Shown: positions 45,345 to 54,680 of the stretch, piece after piece | How the letters are laid out: each line of letters begins with the position of its first letter | Position numbering within the stretch: the stretch's first letter is position 1 | Source: Pseudomonadota bacterium | Lineage (GTDB): Bacteria > Desulfobacterota > Desulfovibrionia > Desulfovibrionales > Desulfomicrobiaceae | DNA: 64,000 nucleotides | Direction: 5' to 3' | Assembly: GCA_023393525.1 (NCBI GenBank) | Contig: JAEWKZ010000086.1 | Location: 1-64,000, forward strand | Notes under the pieces: generated by a model | Told to the model about the DNA's origin: nothing | What the model saw: the letters and a program-made list of their open reading frames with translations, nothing else | Database searches by the model: none | Program-made: the position numbers and the translations under genes

Positions 45345-46172
45345 TTACTGTCTAAAGCTGTGGTGTGACGGCAACAGGAAGTTGACCCCGACCAGGGACA
45401 CCAGACAAAGGATGAAAAGGATTATGGCGGTCTTGGCCGGTTTTCGCCCGCGCCAGCCCAGGACCATGCGCTGATGGAAGAGCAGGGCGAAAAGGGCCCA
45501 GATCACGATGGTAATCAGTTCCTTGGGGTCCCAGCTGATGACCTTCTTCCAGGTGAAGGAGGCCCACAGGAAACCGGCCAAAACGCTTATGGAGTACAGG
45601 GGAAAGCCGATGCTCACGGCCCAGTGGTTGGCTTTGTCGAAGGTTTCCAGGGACGGCAGCTCCTTGGAGAATCCGGGCAGCTTGGCCTTGGTCTTGATCA
45701 GCCGTTCCAGATGCAGATAGGCGAGCCCCGCCCCGAAAGCCATGGCGATGAGCGCCAGGGAGACGAAGATGGTGCCGACGTGCAGGCTGAACCACAGGAC
45801 GCTGAAATGTTCGGGTACGGCCAGCACCTGGGTGCGCACGGCCAGGGACGAGGAAAAGAGGATCAGCGCCAGCGGGGCGGTGATCATGGATAAAAAGTCG
45901 TGTTTGAGCTTCCACCAGAGCATGAAGAAGATGAGCACGAAGAACCAGGCCATGAGGCTCATGTAGAACTGGCCGTGCTGCAGGTTGGCCGCGCCGACTT
46001 CCATGAAACGCAGGCCGAGGTCCACGGTGTGCAGGCCGAAGGCCGCCGCCGAGGTCCAGGCCGCGATCCGCTTCAAGGCCGGGCGGCGAAGCGCCAGGCC
46101 CAGGGGATAGGAAATGGATCCGGCCAGGTAGAGCAGTGCTATGATCAGTTCAAAAAGTCGGGAAGCAGTCAT
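45345..46172 (-). CDS. CcsA/HemX-type membrane protein
   Basis: An eight-helix membrane protein of 275 residues of the cytochrome c assembly (CcsA/HemX/CcmC) group. It carries His residues in loops (GLHTVDLGLRF, SLHVGTIFVSLAL, FHQRMVLGWRG) and a reduced WWD-like segment near FTWKKVISWDPKELIT. Next to hemA, such a gene is usually called hemX, which in Bacillus modulates HemA levels; a role in haem handling for cytochrome c is also possible. The ATG at 46172 (or GTG 46175) follows GGAG and overlaps the precorrin-2 dehydrogenase gene by about 23 bases. Confidence 0.8.
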   Translation of the reverse strand: MTASRLFELIIALLYLAGSISYPLGLALRRPALKRIAAWTSAAAFGLHTVDLGLRFMEVGAANLQHGQFYMSLMAWFFVLIFFMLWWKLKHDFLSMITAPLALILFSSSLAVRTQVLAVPEHFSVLWFSLHVGTIFVSLALIAMAFGAGLAYLHLERLIKTKAKLPGFSKELPSLETFDKANHWAVSIGFPLYSISVLAGFLWASFTWKKVISWDPKELITIVIWALFALLFHQRMVLGWRGRKPAKTAIILFILCLVSLVGVNFLLPSHHSFRQ

Positions 46173-46839
46173 CACACCAGTCTCCGATTCTTGGATGCAA
46201 GTCTGTGGGGAGCACCGCCCGGAGCAGTTCCAGGCAGGCGTGCCGGTCGTTGGTTCTGATCAGTTCCGGCAGGGCGGAGGTTGCCAGTTCGCGGAATATC
46301 TCCCTGTTTTCGTCGCTGCCGCGTCCAAGGGCCAGAAGGTCGGCCCTGATTTCGGCCAGCAGCCGGGTCATGATTTCGTATTCAGGCCCGTAGCGCCGCT
46401 CCAGATCCTGGCGGATGACCCGGGCCAGGGCGGGGCTGGCTCCGCTGGTGGAGACGGAGATGGTCAGGTCGCCCCGGGCGATGCTGGCCGGGAGCACGAA
46501 GTCGCCCGTTTCCGGCGCATCGGTCATGTTGCACAGAATCCCTCGTTTCAAGCAGGCCTGCCCGACGCTCGCGTTCACCGCCCGGTTCGAGGTGCAGGCG
46601 AAAACGAGCCGCGCCCCGTCCAGGTCGGTTTCGGCGAAGGGCCGCTGTTCATACGAGAAGTTGTCCTGCCTTGCAAGGAGCGCGGTCAGTTCTGCATTCG
46701 GCGGAGAGGGGTCGACGGCCGTGACCATCTTCGGGGCGCATCGCAGCAGCCCTCTGATCTTGCGCAGGCCGACTTCGCCCGCGCCGATCACCAGGCAGCG
46801 CATGTCGGTCAGGTCGAGGAGCAATGGGTAATAGCGCAT
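46150..46839 (-). CDS. Precorrin-2 dehydrogenase / sirohydrochlorin ferrochelatase (CysG N-terminal type)
   Basis: A 229-residue protein matching the NAD-dependent N-terminal module of CysG (Met8p/SirC), which makes sirohydrochlorin and possibly inserts iron. Visible motifs are MRCLVIGAGEVGLRKIRGLL, LVFACTSNRAVNASVG, NMTDAPETGDFVLPASIARGDL spread over residues 108-129, and STSGASPALARVIRQDLE. The uroporphyrinogen methyltransferase half of CysG is absent, so that step must be encoded elsewhere. Siroheme is needed for dissimilatory sulfite reductase. It heads the minus-strand operon. Confidence 0.9.
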   Translation of the reverse strand: MRYYPLLLDLTDMRCLVIGAGEVGLRKIRGLLRCAPKMVTAVDPSPPNAELTALLARQDNFSYEQRPFAETDLDGARLVFACTSNRAVNASVGQACLKRGILCNMTDAPETGDFVLPASIARGDLTISVSTSGASPALARVIRQDLERRYGPEYEIMTRLLAEIRADLLALGRGSDENREIFRELATSALPELIRTNDRHACLELLRAVLPTDLHPRIGDWCDDCFPTF

Positions 46840-46968
46840 GGCTGCCGTCTAGCAGAGCCGGTCCTGCTTGTCCAAGCCGTCCATGGCCGTTTCCGCGCGC
46901 CGTTTTGCGAGAGGTCTGGAAATCCGGGGAGTTCTGGACTTTTTCCGCTTTTTGCCGGATGAGGGGCC

Positions 46969-48231
46969 ATGAATTCCGGCGAGAACGATATGCGCGGCTC
47001 CTCCGCGCCCAGGTATCTGGTCATTCAGCTGGCCCGGTTCGGCGACCTGATCCAGACCAAGCGCCTCGTGCGTTCTTTGCAGGTCGAAGGCGAAGTGCAT
47101 CTGCTGCTGGACGCGTCCCTCAAGACGCTGGCCGAGCTTGTCTACCCCGGTGTTCACGTCCACGGCATGGCCGCTCACGGCGCTTCGGGCGGGGACGTGC
47201 TGGCCCGGGTTCACGAAGACCTGGGTGAGGTGGCGGGGCTTGACTTCCACCGCGTCTACAACCTCAATTTTTCCGGGCCGAGCTTCGCCCTGGCCGGCAT
47301 GTTCCCCTGGCCTCGGGTGCGCGGCTACCGCGCGCGGCAGGGGCAGCGCCTGATCGATTCCTGGCCGGAGCAGGTCATGCGTTGGACCAGGACCAGATCC
47401 GTGACCGGTCTCAACCTTGTCGATGTCTGGGGCCTCTATTCCCGACAACCGTTGCCGCCGGAACTGGTCAATCCCGACGCGGTCCCGCGCGGGGGCGGAA
47501 TCGGGGTGGTCCTGGCCGGGCAGAACGCGCGGCGCTCCCTTCCCGCGCACGTGCTGGCCCCCCTTGTCCAGGCTGCTTTCGCGCGCGTCGGACATGGCCC
47601 CATCCTTCTTCTTGGCTCCGCAGGGGAACGGCGGGCCGCCAAGGAGCTTGCCGCCCTGCTGCCCGCGACGTTGCGCGGCGAGGTGCGCGACCTGGTCGGG
47701 CGCACCGGCTGGCGGGAGCTGCACGATGCGGTGGGCGGACTCGACCTCGTCGTCTCGCCGGACACCGGCACCATGCATCTTGCCGCCCATCTGGGCGTGC
47801 CGGTGCTGGCTTTTTTTCTGTCCTCGGCCTGGTGCCACGAGACCGGTCCCTACGGTCGGGGGCATGTGGTGATCCAGGCCGCGACGGAGTGCGCCCCCTG
47901 TCTGGAAACCGCCCCCTGTCCGCACGAAACCGCCTGTCGACACGTCTTCGGCGACCCGTCCGTGCTGCGCCATGTCAGCGGGCATGCGGCCAGGGCGCTC
48001 GCCCCGGGCTGCCTGGTCGTGGAGAGCGGTTTCGACGAACTGGGACTGACTTTTAGCGCCATCGCCGGAACGGACCCCGCGTCCGCGCGGCGCAGGGCTT
48101 TCAGGGCAATGGCCGCCGCCTATGCGGGAGTGTCCATGCCTGACGCGTCGGCGATGTCGCCGGACGAGAACTGGATGCGGGAGCGGGACTGGATGCTGCC
48201 CCAAACCTTGCGAGGAAGGATCCATGACTGA
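46969..48231 (+). CDS. GT9 family glycosyltransferase (heptosyltransferase-like)
   Basis: A 420-residue GT-B enzyme of the ADP-heptose transferase family. The N-terminal YLVIQLARFGDLIQTKRLVR and the donor-site SPDTGTMHLAAHLGVPVLAFF are diagnostic. The ~100-residue C-terminal extension includes a cysteine cluster (TECAPCLETAPCPHETACRH) not needed for catalysis in LPS heptosyltransferases, so metal or disulfide stabilisation is possible. With the following CgeB-like gene it may glycosylate flagellin, S-layer or another surface target. The ATG at 46969 follows GAGG; the ATG at 46990 is an alternative. Confidence 0.85.
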   Translation: MNSGENDMRGSSAPRYLVIQLARFGDLIQTKRLVRSLQVEGEVHLLLDASLKTLAELVYPGVHVHGMAAHGASGGDVLARVHEDLGEVAGLDFHRVYNLNFSGPSFALAGMFPWPRVRGYRARQGQRLIDSWPEQVMRWTRTRSVTGLNLVDVWGLYSRQPLPPELVNPDAVPRGGGIGVVLAGQNARRSLPAHVLAPLVQAAFARVGHGPILLLGSAGERRAAKELAALLPATLRGEVRDLVGRTGWRELHDAVGGLDLVVSPDTGTMHLAAHLGVPVLAFFLSSAWCHETGPYGRGHVVIQAATECAPCLETAPCPHETACRHVFGDPSVLRHVSGHAARALAPGCLVVESGFDELGLTFSAIAGTDPASARRRAFRAMAAAYAGVSMPDASAMSPDENWMRERDWMLPQTLRGRIHD

Positions 48232-49498
48232 AATGCTGCGGATTCTGCTTGTGCTGCCCATGTACGGCGGCTCCCTGCCGGTCGGACGCTATTGCGGCAA
48301 CGCCCTGCGGGAGCTTGGGCATGTGGTGGAATATTTCGAGGCCCCGGATTTTTTCGGCGCCTTCTCGGCCTTGAAGACCTTGCGCGTGGGCACTGACCGC
48401 CTTGATTATCTGGAGAACAGCTTTTTGCAGGTCGTGTCCCAGGCCATCCTGGCCAAGGTCGAGACCTTTGCCCCGGATCTGGTTCTGGCCATGGCCCAGG
48501 CCCCGCTGTCGCGGCAGGCCCTGAAGCGCCTGCGGCGGGACAAGGTGCCCACGGCCATGTGGTTCGTGGAGGATCGCGAGGTGTTCCCCTATTGGAAGGC
48601 CTTCGCCCCTTTGTACGACCTGTTCGCGGTCATCCAGAAAGGTGATTTCCCCCGGCAGCTCGCGGACCTGGGGCAGACCAACTCGCTGTATCTGCCGCTG
48701 GCCGCCGATCCCGGGGTGCACCGCCCCCTGGAGCTTTCGGCCGTGGAGCGGCGCAAGTACGGCAGCGAGCTGTCTTTTGTGGGCGCCGGCTATCCCAACC
48801 GCCGCCTGGCCTTCCGTCGACTTGCCGGCCACGACCTGCGCATCTGGGGCAACGACTGGGACGGGGAGACGGCTCTCGCTCCGTATCTGCAACGGGAAGG
48901 GGCCCGCATCGAGACCGAGGAGGTGGTGCGCATCTTCAACGCCACGACCATCAACGTGAACCTCCATTCCTCCGTGCGCCCCGGAACGCTGGTCGGGGAC
49001 GGGGACTTCGTCAACCCGCGCACCTTCGAGTTGGCGGCCTGCGGGGCGTTTCAACTGGTGGACCGGCGCGCGCTTCTGCCCGAACTTTTCGACGAGGGCG
49101 AATTGGCCCTTTTTTCCGATGTGGACGGGCTGCTGGACAGCGTCGAATTCTACCGCGCCCATCCCGAGAAGCGGGCCGAGGTTGCGGCCAGGGGGCGGGC
49201 CAGGGTTCTGGCCGAGCACACCTACGCGCACCGCATGCGAACCCTCTTGCGGCACGCCTCGGAGCTGATGCCGGGCAGGGAGATTCCGGTCGACGACTGG
49301 CGGTCCAGAATCGCTCCGCATCTGCGTGACGAGGTGGAAGCCCTCTTGCTCAACCTCCAGCTGGCGCCCACGGTCAGTTTCGAGGATCTGGTCTGGACCC
49401 TGCGCAGCCGTGAAGGCAGCCTCACCCGCCTGGAGACCGCGATCCTCTTTCTCGATGAGTGGAAAAAACTCTACACAGGCCACAGGCCCGGAAAATAA
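48224..49498 (+). CDS. CgeB-like glycosyltransferase
   Basis: A 424-residue GT-B protein. The first strand is RILLVLPMYGGSLPVG. The middle has LSFVGAGYPNRRLAFRRLAG and RIWGNDWDGE. The donor end carries TINVNLHSSVRPG and NPRTFELAACGAFQLVD, the Glyco_trans_1_2 (CgeB) pattern. The last 80 residues are helical. The start at 48224 lies inside the end of the GT9 gene (8-base overlap) with GGAAGGA upstream, so the two are co-translated and probably act on the same glycan. Confidence 0.85.
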   Translation: MTEMLRILLVLPMYGGSLPVGRYCGNALRELGHVVEYFEAPDFFGAFSALKTLRVGTDRLDYLENSFLQVVSQAILAKVETFAPDLVLAMAQAPLSRQALKRLRRDKVPTAMWFVEDREVFPYWKAFAPLYDLFAVIQKGDFPRQLADLGQTNSLYLPLAADPGVHRPLELSAVERRKYGSELSFVGAGYPNRRLAFRRLAGHDLRIWGNDWDGETALAPYLQREGARIETEEVVRIFNATTINVNLHSSVRPGTLVGDGDFVNPRTFELAACGAFQLVDRRALLPELFDEGELALFSDVDGLLDSVEFYRAHPEKRAEVAARGRARVLAEHTYAHRMRTLLRHASELMPGREIPVDDWRSRIAPHLRDEVEALLLNLQLAPTVSFEDLVWTLRSREGSLTRLETAILFLDEWKKLYTGHRPGK

Positions 49499-49574
49499 GC
49501 CTCGATTTTGGCTTGAAACTCAAAGCGTGCGCGGTTAGTCAGTCCGTTGCCCATTCCAATGATCAGGAGTTCAC

Positions 49575-50216
49575 ATGTACAAGCCGTCCATCGGCCTTTC
49601 CCTTGAAGGCCTGCCCTTTATCTTTTTTACGACCATCGCCACCCTGACCTTTGCCGTGCTTGATTGCTGGTTCATGGCGACGCTTCTGCTCGTGGCGCTT
49701 TTTCTTGTGCTCAATTTCTTCCGCGACCCGGAACGCGTGATCCCGCAGGAACCCGGAGTGGCCGTGTCGCCGGCCGATGGCAAGGTCATCAAGGTCGAGA
49801 CCATGCGTGATCCCATGACAGGCGAGGACCGCGTCACGGTTTGCGTGTTCATGAACGTCTTCAACGTGCACGTGAACCGCCTGCCCGTGGCGGGGCGCAT
49901 TTCCCGCATCTCCTATTTCGGCGGCAAATTCCTGAACGCCTCCTTCGACAAGGCTTCCGTCGACAACGAGCGCAACGCCCTCCTGGTCGAGGACGCCGAC
50001 GGCACGACCTGGACAGTGGTCCAGATCGCCGGGCTCATCGCACGGCGCATCATCTGCTGGAGCGAGGAGGGCGACTCTCTGAAGCGAGGCCAGCGTTTCG
50101 GACTGATCAAGTTCGGATCCAGAGTTGACCTTTACCTGCCGGCCGGGTATGAACCGACTGTTCGAATCGGCGAAAAGGTTTTCGCGGGACAGAGCGTACT
50201 GGCCCGCAAAAAGTAA
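49575..50216 (+). CDS. psd: Phosphatidylserine decarboxylase proenzyme, short form
   Basis: Decarboxylates phosphatidylserine to phosphatidylethanolamine using a pyruvoyl group made by self-cleavage. The 213 residues match the short soluble-type Psd. Two hydrophobic segments lie at the N-terminus, followed by FFRDPERVIPQEPGVAVSPADG and VFMNVFNVHVNRLPVAG. The processing site is the Gly-Ser in KFGSRVDLYLP, with Ser182 as the pyruvoyl precursor. AGGAG lies 5 bases before the ATG. pssA starts 22 bases after the stop, so the two consecutive lipid enzymes are co-transcribed. Confidence 0.95.
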   Translation: MYKPSIGLSLEGLPFIFFTTIATLTFAVLDCWFMATLLLVALFLVLNFFRDPERVIPQEPGVAVSPADGKVIKVETMRDPMTGEDRVTVCVFMNVFNVHVNRLPVAGRISRISYFGGKFLNASFDKASVDNERNALLVEDADGTTWTVVQIAGLIARRIICWSEEGDSLKRGQRFGLIKFGSRVDLYLPAGYEPTVRIGEKVFAGQSVLARKK

Positions 50217-50238
50217 AAAAAGTATTTTCAGGACCGTG

Positions 50239-50997
50239 ATGGAACACGCGAAACCCAAACATCGGGGATACTATCTGCTCCCCAACATGATGACCATGGC
50301 CAGCCTGCTGACCGGGTTCATGGGTATTCTGTGGTCCATGGACGGTCGTTTCGAGATGGCGGCCGTGGCCATCATCGTCAGTTGCGTCTTCGACGGGCTG
50401 GACGGAAAACTGGCCCGTCTGACCAATACCGCCTCGGACTTCGGCGTCCAGCTCGACTCACTGGTCGATCTCGTGGCCTTCGGCGTCGGCCCGGCCATCA
50501 TGATCCACCAGTGGAACACGTTCGAGTTCGGCCGCCTGGGCATCATGGCCTCCTTTCTGGTCATGGCCTGCGGCGCCCTGCGCCTGGCCCGGTTCAACAT
50601 CCAGACCGGCAAGATCAGCAAGCGGTTCTTCATCGGACTGCCCATTCCGGCGGCGGCCTGCACCCTGGCCACCTTCGTGCTTTTTTCCTCCTACATTCCC
50701 GAGTCCATGGCGGGCATGGTGCCCGGCATCGCGCTCGGCCTGGCCTTTCTGGTCTCCATCCTGATGGTCAGCAATGTCCGCTACGCCTCCTTCAAGGACG
50801 CCGAGGTCATCCGCGCCCATCGTTTCAGCGCCACTGTCACGGCTCTGCTCATTTTCGTGCTTGTGGCCTCCGAGCCGAAGCTCCTGAGCTTTGTCTTTTT
50901 CATCGGCTACATCGTTTCCGGTCTCGTCTACACCTACTTCATTCTCCCCCTACGCGGAAAAGGATTCCTACGAGAGTCTTCTCACAAGATCTCGTAA
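50239..50997 (+). CDS. pssA: CDP-diacylglycerol-serine O-phosphatidyltransferase
   Basis: Makes phosphatidylserine from CDP-diacylglycerol and serine. The 252-residue membrane protein has the CDP-alcohol phosphotransferase motif D-G-x2-A-R-x8-G-x3-D-x3-D across residues 54-78 (starting DGKLARLTN) and about eight helices, matching the Bacillus-type PssA. AGGA lies about 5 bases before the ATG at 50239. It supplies the substrate for Psd encoded just upstream. leuA follows after 126 bases. Confidence 0.94.
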   Translation: MEHAKPKHRGYYLLPNMMTMASLLTGFMGILWSMDGRFEMAAVAIIVSCVFDGLDGKLARLTNTASDFGVQLDSLVDLVAFGVGPAIMIHQWNTFEFGRLGIMASFLVMACGALRLARFNIQTGKISKRFFIGLPIPAAACTLATFVLFSSYIPESMAGMVPGIALGLAFLVSILMVSNVRYASFKDAEVIRAHRFSATVTALLIFVLVASEPKLLSFVFFIGYIVSGLVYTYFILPLRGKGFLRESSHKIS

Positions 50998-51123
50998 AGG
51001 AAACACGTAACCCCCTCAGCATCGTTTGCAGGAAACGGCCATCCCGGCGTACGTTCAGCCAGGCTCAGCCGCGATCTTTTATAGAATAATCGATTATACA
51101 TCATCCACCAGAAGGAGTGCATC

Positions 51124-52656
51124 ATGTCAGAACGAATTTTCATTTTCGACACAACCTTGCGTGATGGCGAGCAGTCGCCCGGCGCGACCATGAACCGCGA
51201 TGAAAAGGTGCGCCTGGCCCGGCAGCTCGAAATACTCGGCGTGGACATCATCGAGGCCGGTTTTCCGGCGGCCAGCCAGGGCGACTTCGAGGCCGTGCGC
51301 GACATCGCCCTGGCCGTGCAGGGCTGCCAGGTGGCCGGTCTCTGCCGGGCCCTGCCCGCCGACATCGATCGCGCCTGGGAGGCGGTCAAGGGCAATCCCC
51401 AGGCCCGCATCCACACCTTTCTGGCCACCTCGGACATCCACATGAAGTACAAGCTGCGCAAGGAGCGGCACCAGGTTCTGGACATGGCCGAGGCCGCGGT
51501 CAAATACGCCGCTTCCAAGACCTCCAACGTGGAGTTCTCCGCCGAGGACGCCTCCCGTTCCGACTGGCCCTTTCTGGCCCAGGTCTTCGAGCGGGTCATC
51601 GCGGCCGGGGCCACGACCATCAACGTTCCGGACACTGTCGGCTACACCCAGCCCCAGGAGTTCGCGGAGCTGATCAAATATCTGCTGGAGAACGTGAAGG
51701 GCAGTCACAAGGCCGTTTTTTCCGTGCACTGCCACAACGATCTGGGCCTGGCCACGGCCAACACCCTGGCCGCACTCAAGGCCGGGGCGCGTCAGGCCGA
51801 GGTGACCTTGAGCGGCATCGGCGAGCGGGCGGGCAACGCGGCCCTGGAAGAAGTGGTCATGTCCATGGACGTGCGCAAGGACTTCTACCAGCTGACCACG
51901 AACATCAAGAAGGAGCAGATTTTCCCTTCCACCAGGCTCTTGTCTTTGATCATCGGTCAGCCTATACCCCCTTACAAATCGATTATCGGTGCCAATGCCT
52001 TTGCCCACGAGTCCGGCATCCATCAGGACGGGGTGCTCAAGAATCGTCAGACCTATGAAATCATGACGCCCGAGTCCGTGGGGCGGCAGGAAGAGGACAT
52101 GGTCCTGGGCAAGCATTCGGGCCGCGCCGCCTTCGACAAGCGTTTGAAAGACCTTGGTTACCGCCTGGACGAGGAGCAGCTTGGCATTGTGTTCACGGCC
52201 ATGAAAAAGCTGGCCGACCGCAAGAAGGAGATTTTCGTCGAAGATCTGGAAGCCGTGGTCCTCGACGAGATCTTCCGCCTTCCCGACAAGTACCGCCTGG
52301 AATACCTGAGCGCCCTGAGCGGCAACATGGCCATCCCCAACGCGGTCGTCAAAATGTATGTGGACGGCGAGGAACGCATTCTTTCCGATTTCGGGACAGG
52401 CCCCATCGATGCCGTGTTCAACACCATCGGCAAGGTCGTGGGACGCAGCCCCAAGCTGGTCCGGTATGCGGTCAATGCCATAACCGGCGGCACCGATGCC
52501 CAGGGCGAGGTGACCGTCAAGATAGAAGAGAACGGAAAAACCTCGGTGGGCCGCGCATCCGACGCGGACATCATCGTGGCCAGCGCCAAGGCGTATCTGA
52601 ACGCCCTGAACCGCTTGGCCAAAAGACAGGAGGACAGCATATGCGCCAGACTTTAG
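51124..52656 (+). CDS. leuA: 2-isopropylmalate synthase
   Basis: Condenses acetyl-CoA with 2-ketoisovalerate, the first committed step to leucine. The 510 residues show the catalytic barrel IFDTTLRDGEQSPGATM, VHCHNDLGLATANTLAAL, and the metal and flexible sites GANAFAHESGIHQDGVLKN and LGKHSGRAA. The full C-terminal regulatory domain (about 380-510, with AVNAITGGTDAQGEVTV) binds leucine for feedback inhibition. The stop lies 16 bases inside leuC. The 126 bases upstream contain an AT-rich stretch near 51075-51105 likely to hold its promoter. Confidence 0.96.
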   Translation: MSERIFIFDTTLRDGEQSPGATMNRDEKVRLARQLEILGVDIIEAGFPAASQGDFEAVRDIALAVQGCQVAGLCRALPADIDRAWEAVKGNPQARIHTFLATSDIHMKYKLRKERHQVLDMAEAAVKYAASKTSNVEFSAEDASRSDWPFLAQVFERVIAAGATTINVPDTVGYTQPQEFAELIKYLLENVKGSHKAVFSVHCHNDLGLATANTLAALKAGARQAEVTLSGIGERAGNAALEEVVMSMDVRKDFYQLTTNIKKEQIFPSTRLLSLIIGQPIPPYKSIIGANAFAHESGIHQDGVLKNRQTYEIMTPESVGRQEEDMVLGKHSGRAAFDKRLKDLGYRLDEEQLGIVFTAMKKLADRKKEIFVEDLEAVVLDEIFRLPDKYRLEYLSALSGNMAIPNAVVKMYVDGEERILSDFGTGPIDAVFNTIGKVVGRSPKLVRYAVNAITGGTDAQGEVTVKIEENGKTSVGRASDADIIVASAKAYLNALNRLAKRQEDSICARL

Positions 52657-53903
52657 CACAGAAGATATTGCAGAGACATACCGACCAGCCCATCACCGCG
52701 GACGGACAGATCGTCCAGTGCCGCGTGTCCATGGTGCTGGCCAACGACATAACCGCGCCGCTGGCCATCAAGTCCATCCGGGGCATGGGAGTCAAAAAGG
52801 TCTTTGACAAGGACAAGGTGGCCCTTGTCTGCGATCATTTCACACCCAACAAGGACATTGATTCGGCGGAGCAGGTCAAGGTCGTGCGCGACTTTGCCCG
52901 CGAGATGGACATCACCCATTATTACGAAGGCGGAAATGTGGGCGTCGAGCACGCCATCCTGCCCGAATACGGGCTGGTCGGACCCGGCGACATCGTGGTC
53001 GGCGCGGACAGCCACACCTGCACCTACGGCGGGCTCGGCGCGTTTGCCACAGGCCTCGGCAGCACGGACATCGCGGCGGCCATGGCCCTGGGCGAAACCT
53101 GGTTCAAGGTGCCGGAGACCATCCGCGTCAACTTCACGGGCAAGCTGCCCGAACATGTCGGCGGCAAGGACCTGGTCCTTTTCACCATCGGCCAGACCGG
53201 CGTGGCCGGGGCCCTGTACAAGGCCCTGGAGTTCGGTGGCGAGGTCATCGACAACCTGTCCGTGGAGGCGCGCATGACCATGGCCAACATGGCCATCGAG
53301 GCCGGGGGCAAGGTCGGGCTGTTCGCGGCCGACGAGAAGACCCTGGCCTATTGCCAGGCGCATGGCCGCATGGGCGACAGCCCCATCGCCGCCGACGAGG
53401 GAGCGCATTACTGGAAGGAGATGACCTTCGACGTGTCCTCGTTCTCGCCCCAGATCGCCTGTCCGCACCTGCCGGACAATGTGAAGCCGGTGGAAGATGT
53501 CTCGAATGTGCGCGTGGATCAGGTCGTGCTCGGGTCCTGCACCAACGGCCGCATCAGCGACCTGCGCGAGGCCGCCAAAATCATCAAGGGCCGCAAGGTG
53601 GCCAAGGGCGTGCGATTCATCGTCATTCCGGCCTCGCCCGGCGCCTATTCCATGGCCTTGGACGAGGGCTTGCTGCGCATCTTCCTCGACGCCGGGGCGA
53701 TCATCAGCCCGCCCACCTGCGGGCCGTGCCTGGGCGGGCACATGGGCATCCTGGCCGGGGGTGAGCGCTGTCTGGCCACCACCAACCGCAATTTCAAGGG
53801 CCGCATGGGCAGCCTGAAATCCGAGGTCTACCTGGCGGGTCCGGCCGTGGCCGCGGCAACGGCCGTGACCGGTTCCATCACGCATCCGGGCGCGCTCGGC
53901 TAA
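52641..53903 (+). CDS. leuC: 3-isopropylmalate dehydratase, large subunit
   Basis: Iron-sulfur isomerase subunit converting 2- to 3-isopropylmalate with LeuD. The 420 residues match the shorter type-2 LeuC/homoaconitase-like group. Motifs are [20 protein letters not shown], the first cluster Cys in [13 protein letters not shown], the other two in [13 protein letters not shown], and [18 protein letters not shown] precedes the ATG at 52641, which lies within the end of leuA. Confidence 0.95.
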   Translation: MRQTLAQKILQRHTDQPITADGQIVQCRVSMVLANDITAPLAIKSIRGMGVKKVFDKDKVALVCDHFTPNKDIDSAEQVKVVRDFAREMDITHYYEGGNVGVEHAILPEYGLVGPGDIVVGADSHTCTYGGLGAFATGLGSTDIAAAMALGETWFKVPETIRVNFTGKLPEHVGGKDLVLFTIGQTGVAGALYKALEFGGEVIDNLSVEARMTMANMAIEAGGKVGLFAADEKTLAYCQAHGRMGDSPIAADEGAHYWKEMTFDVSSFSPQIACPHLPDNVKPVEDVSNVRVDQVVLGSCTNGRISDLREAAKIIKGRKVAKGVRFIVIPASPGAYSMALDEGLLRIFLDAGAIISPPTCGPCLGGHMGILAGGERCLATTNRNFKGRMGSLKSEVYLAGPAVAAATAVTGSITHPGALG

Positions 53904-53913
53904 AGGAGGAAAC

Positions 53914-54408
53914 ATGAAATTCAAAGGCAAGACCCACGTGGTGGGCGATCATATAGACACCGACGCCATCATCCCGGCCCGTTTCCTGGTCACGGCCGAC
54001 ACGGCGGAACTGGGCAAGAACTGCTTCGAGGGCCTGGAGGAAGGCTGGGTCAAGCGCGTCACCCCCGGCGACATCCTGGTGGCCGGGGAGAACTTCGGCT
54101 GCGGCTCGTCGCGCGAGCACGCGCCCCTGGCCATCATCGGCGCGGGCATGCCCGTGGTGCTGGCCAAGAGCTACGCCCGCATTTTCTACCGCAACGCCTT
54201 CAACATGGGGCTCTTGCTCCTTGAGCTTGGCGACGACATCGAGCGCATCAAGGAAGGCAACGAGCTGGAGATCGACGTGGCCGCAGGCACGATCACGAAC
54301 CTGACCACCGGCGAGACCATCGGTTTTGTCCCCGTGGCCCCGTTCATGATGGAAATGCTTTCCGGCGGCGGGCTGGTGGAATACGTCAAGCGCAAAGTGG
54401 CGCAATAG
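53914..54408 (+). CDS. leuD: 3-isopropylmalate dehydratase, small subunit
   Basis: A 164-residue swivelling-domain partner of LeuC. It shows [23 protein letters not shown] and the substrate loop [14 protein letters not shown], then [20 protein letters not shown] lies 5-6 bases before the ATG. The stop codon is followed immediately by the second copy of the nested palindromic repeat. Confidence 0.95.
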   Translation: MKFKGKTHVVGDHIDTDAIIPARFLVTADTAELGKNCFEGLEEGWVKRVTPGDILVAGENFGCGSSREHAPLAIIGAGMPVVLAKSYARIFYRNAFNMGLLLLELGDDIERIKEGNELEIDVAAGTITNLTTGETIGFVPVAPFMMEMLSGGGLVEYVKRKVAQ

Positions 54409-54533
54409 CAGGCCGCCCAAAAACGGCGATCTGCTGCGTCAGCGAAAAAAGCCAGACCGCTTATGTATGCGCTATACACTGCGCGCCCTGGCTTTTTTCG
54501 CTTCCTTGCATCTCACCATTTTTGAACGGCCTG
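54409..54533. repeat. Nested palindromic repeat, copy 2
   Basis: Outer arms at 54409-54426 and 54516-54533 match over 18 bases with three mismatches. The inner arms at 54441-54455 and 54488-54502 are perfect 15-base complements with an A6/T6 tract. The tip carries GTAT-gcgct-ATAC. It shares CTGCGTC, ATGTA, TACACT and CTTCCTTGCA with copy 1 at 7603-7729, in the same order and spacing. It starts one base after the leuD stop, inside the leucine operon. Confidence 0.85.
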
Positions 54534-54584
54534 CGAATTTTGGATTTTTCAACAGTAAGATAGACCCATTCGGCACGCCCTACC

Positions 54585-54655
54585 CGCGAGCTCCGGGCTT
54601 CGCCCCCACCCCCCATGAATGGGGTGCAGGGGGCGAGCCCCCTGCCCGCCGGAGG
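54585..54655. repeat. GC-rich triple-hairpin element in the leuD-leuB gap
   Basis: Three successive small hairpins: GGGC-ttc-GCCC (54595-54605), CCCC-atgaat-GGGG (54611-54624) and CAGGGGGC-GA-GCCCCCTG (54627-54644). They look like a REP-type or structured mRNA element. It ends 25 bases before the leuB start, so it will be in the leuB leader if transcription reads through. Confidence 0.6.
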
Positions 54656-54680
54656 CATGCTTAATATATAGGAGTTTGCA

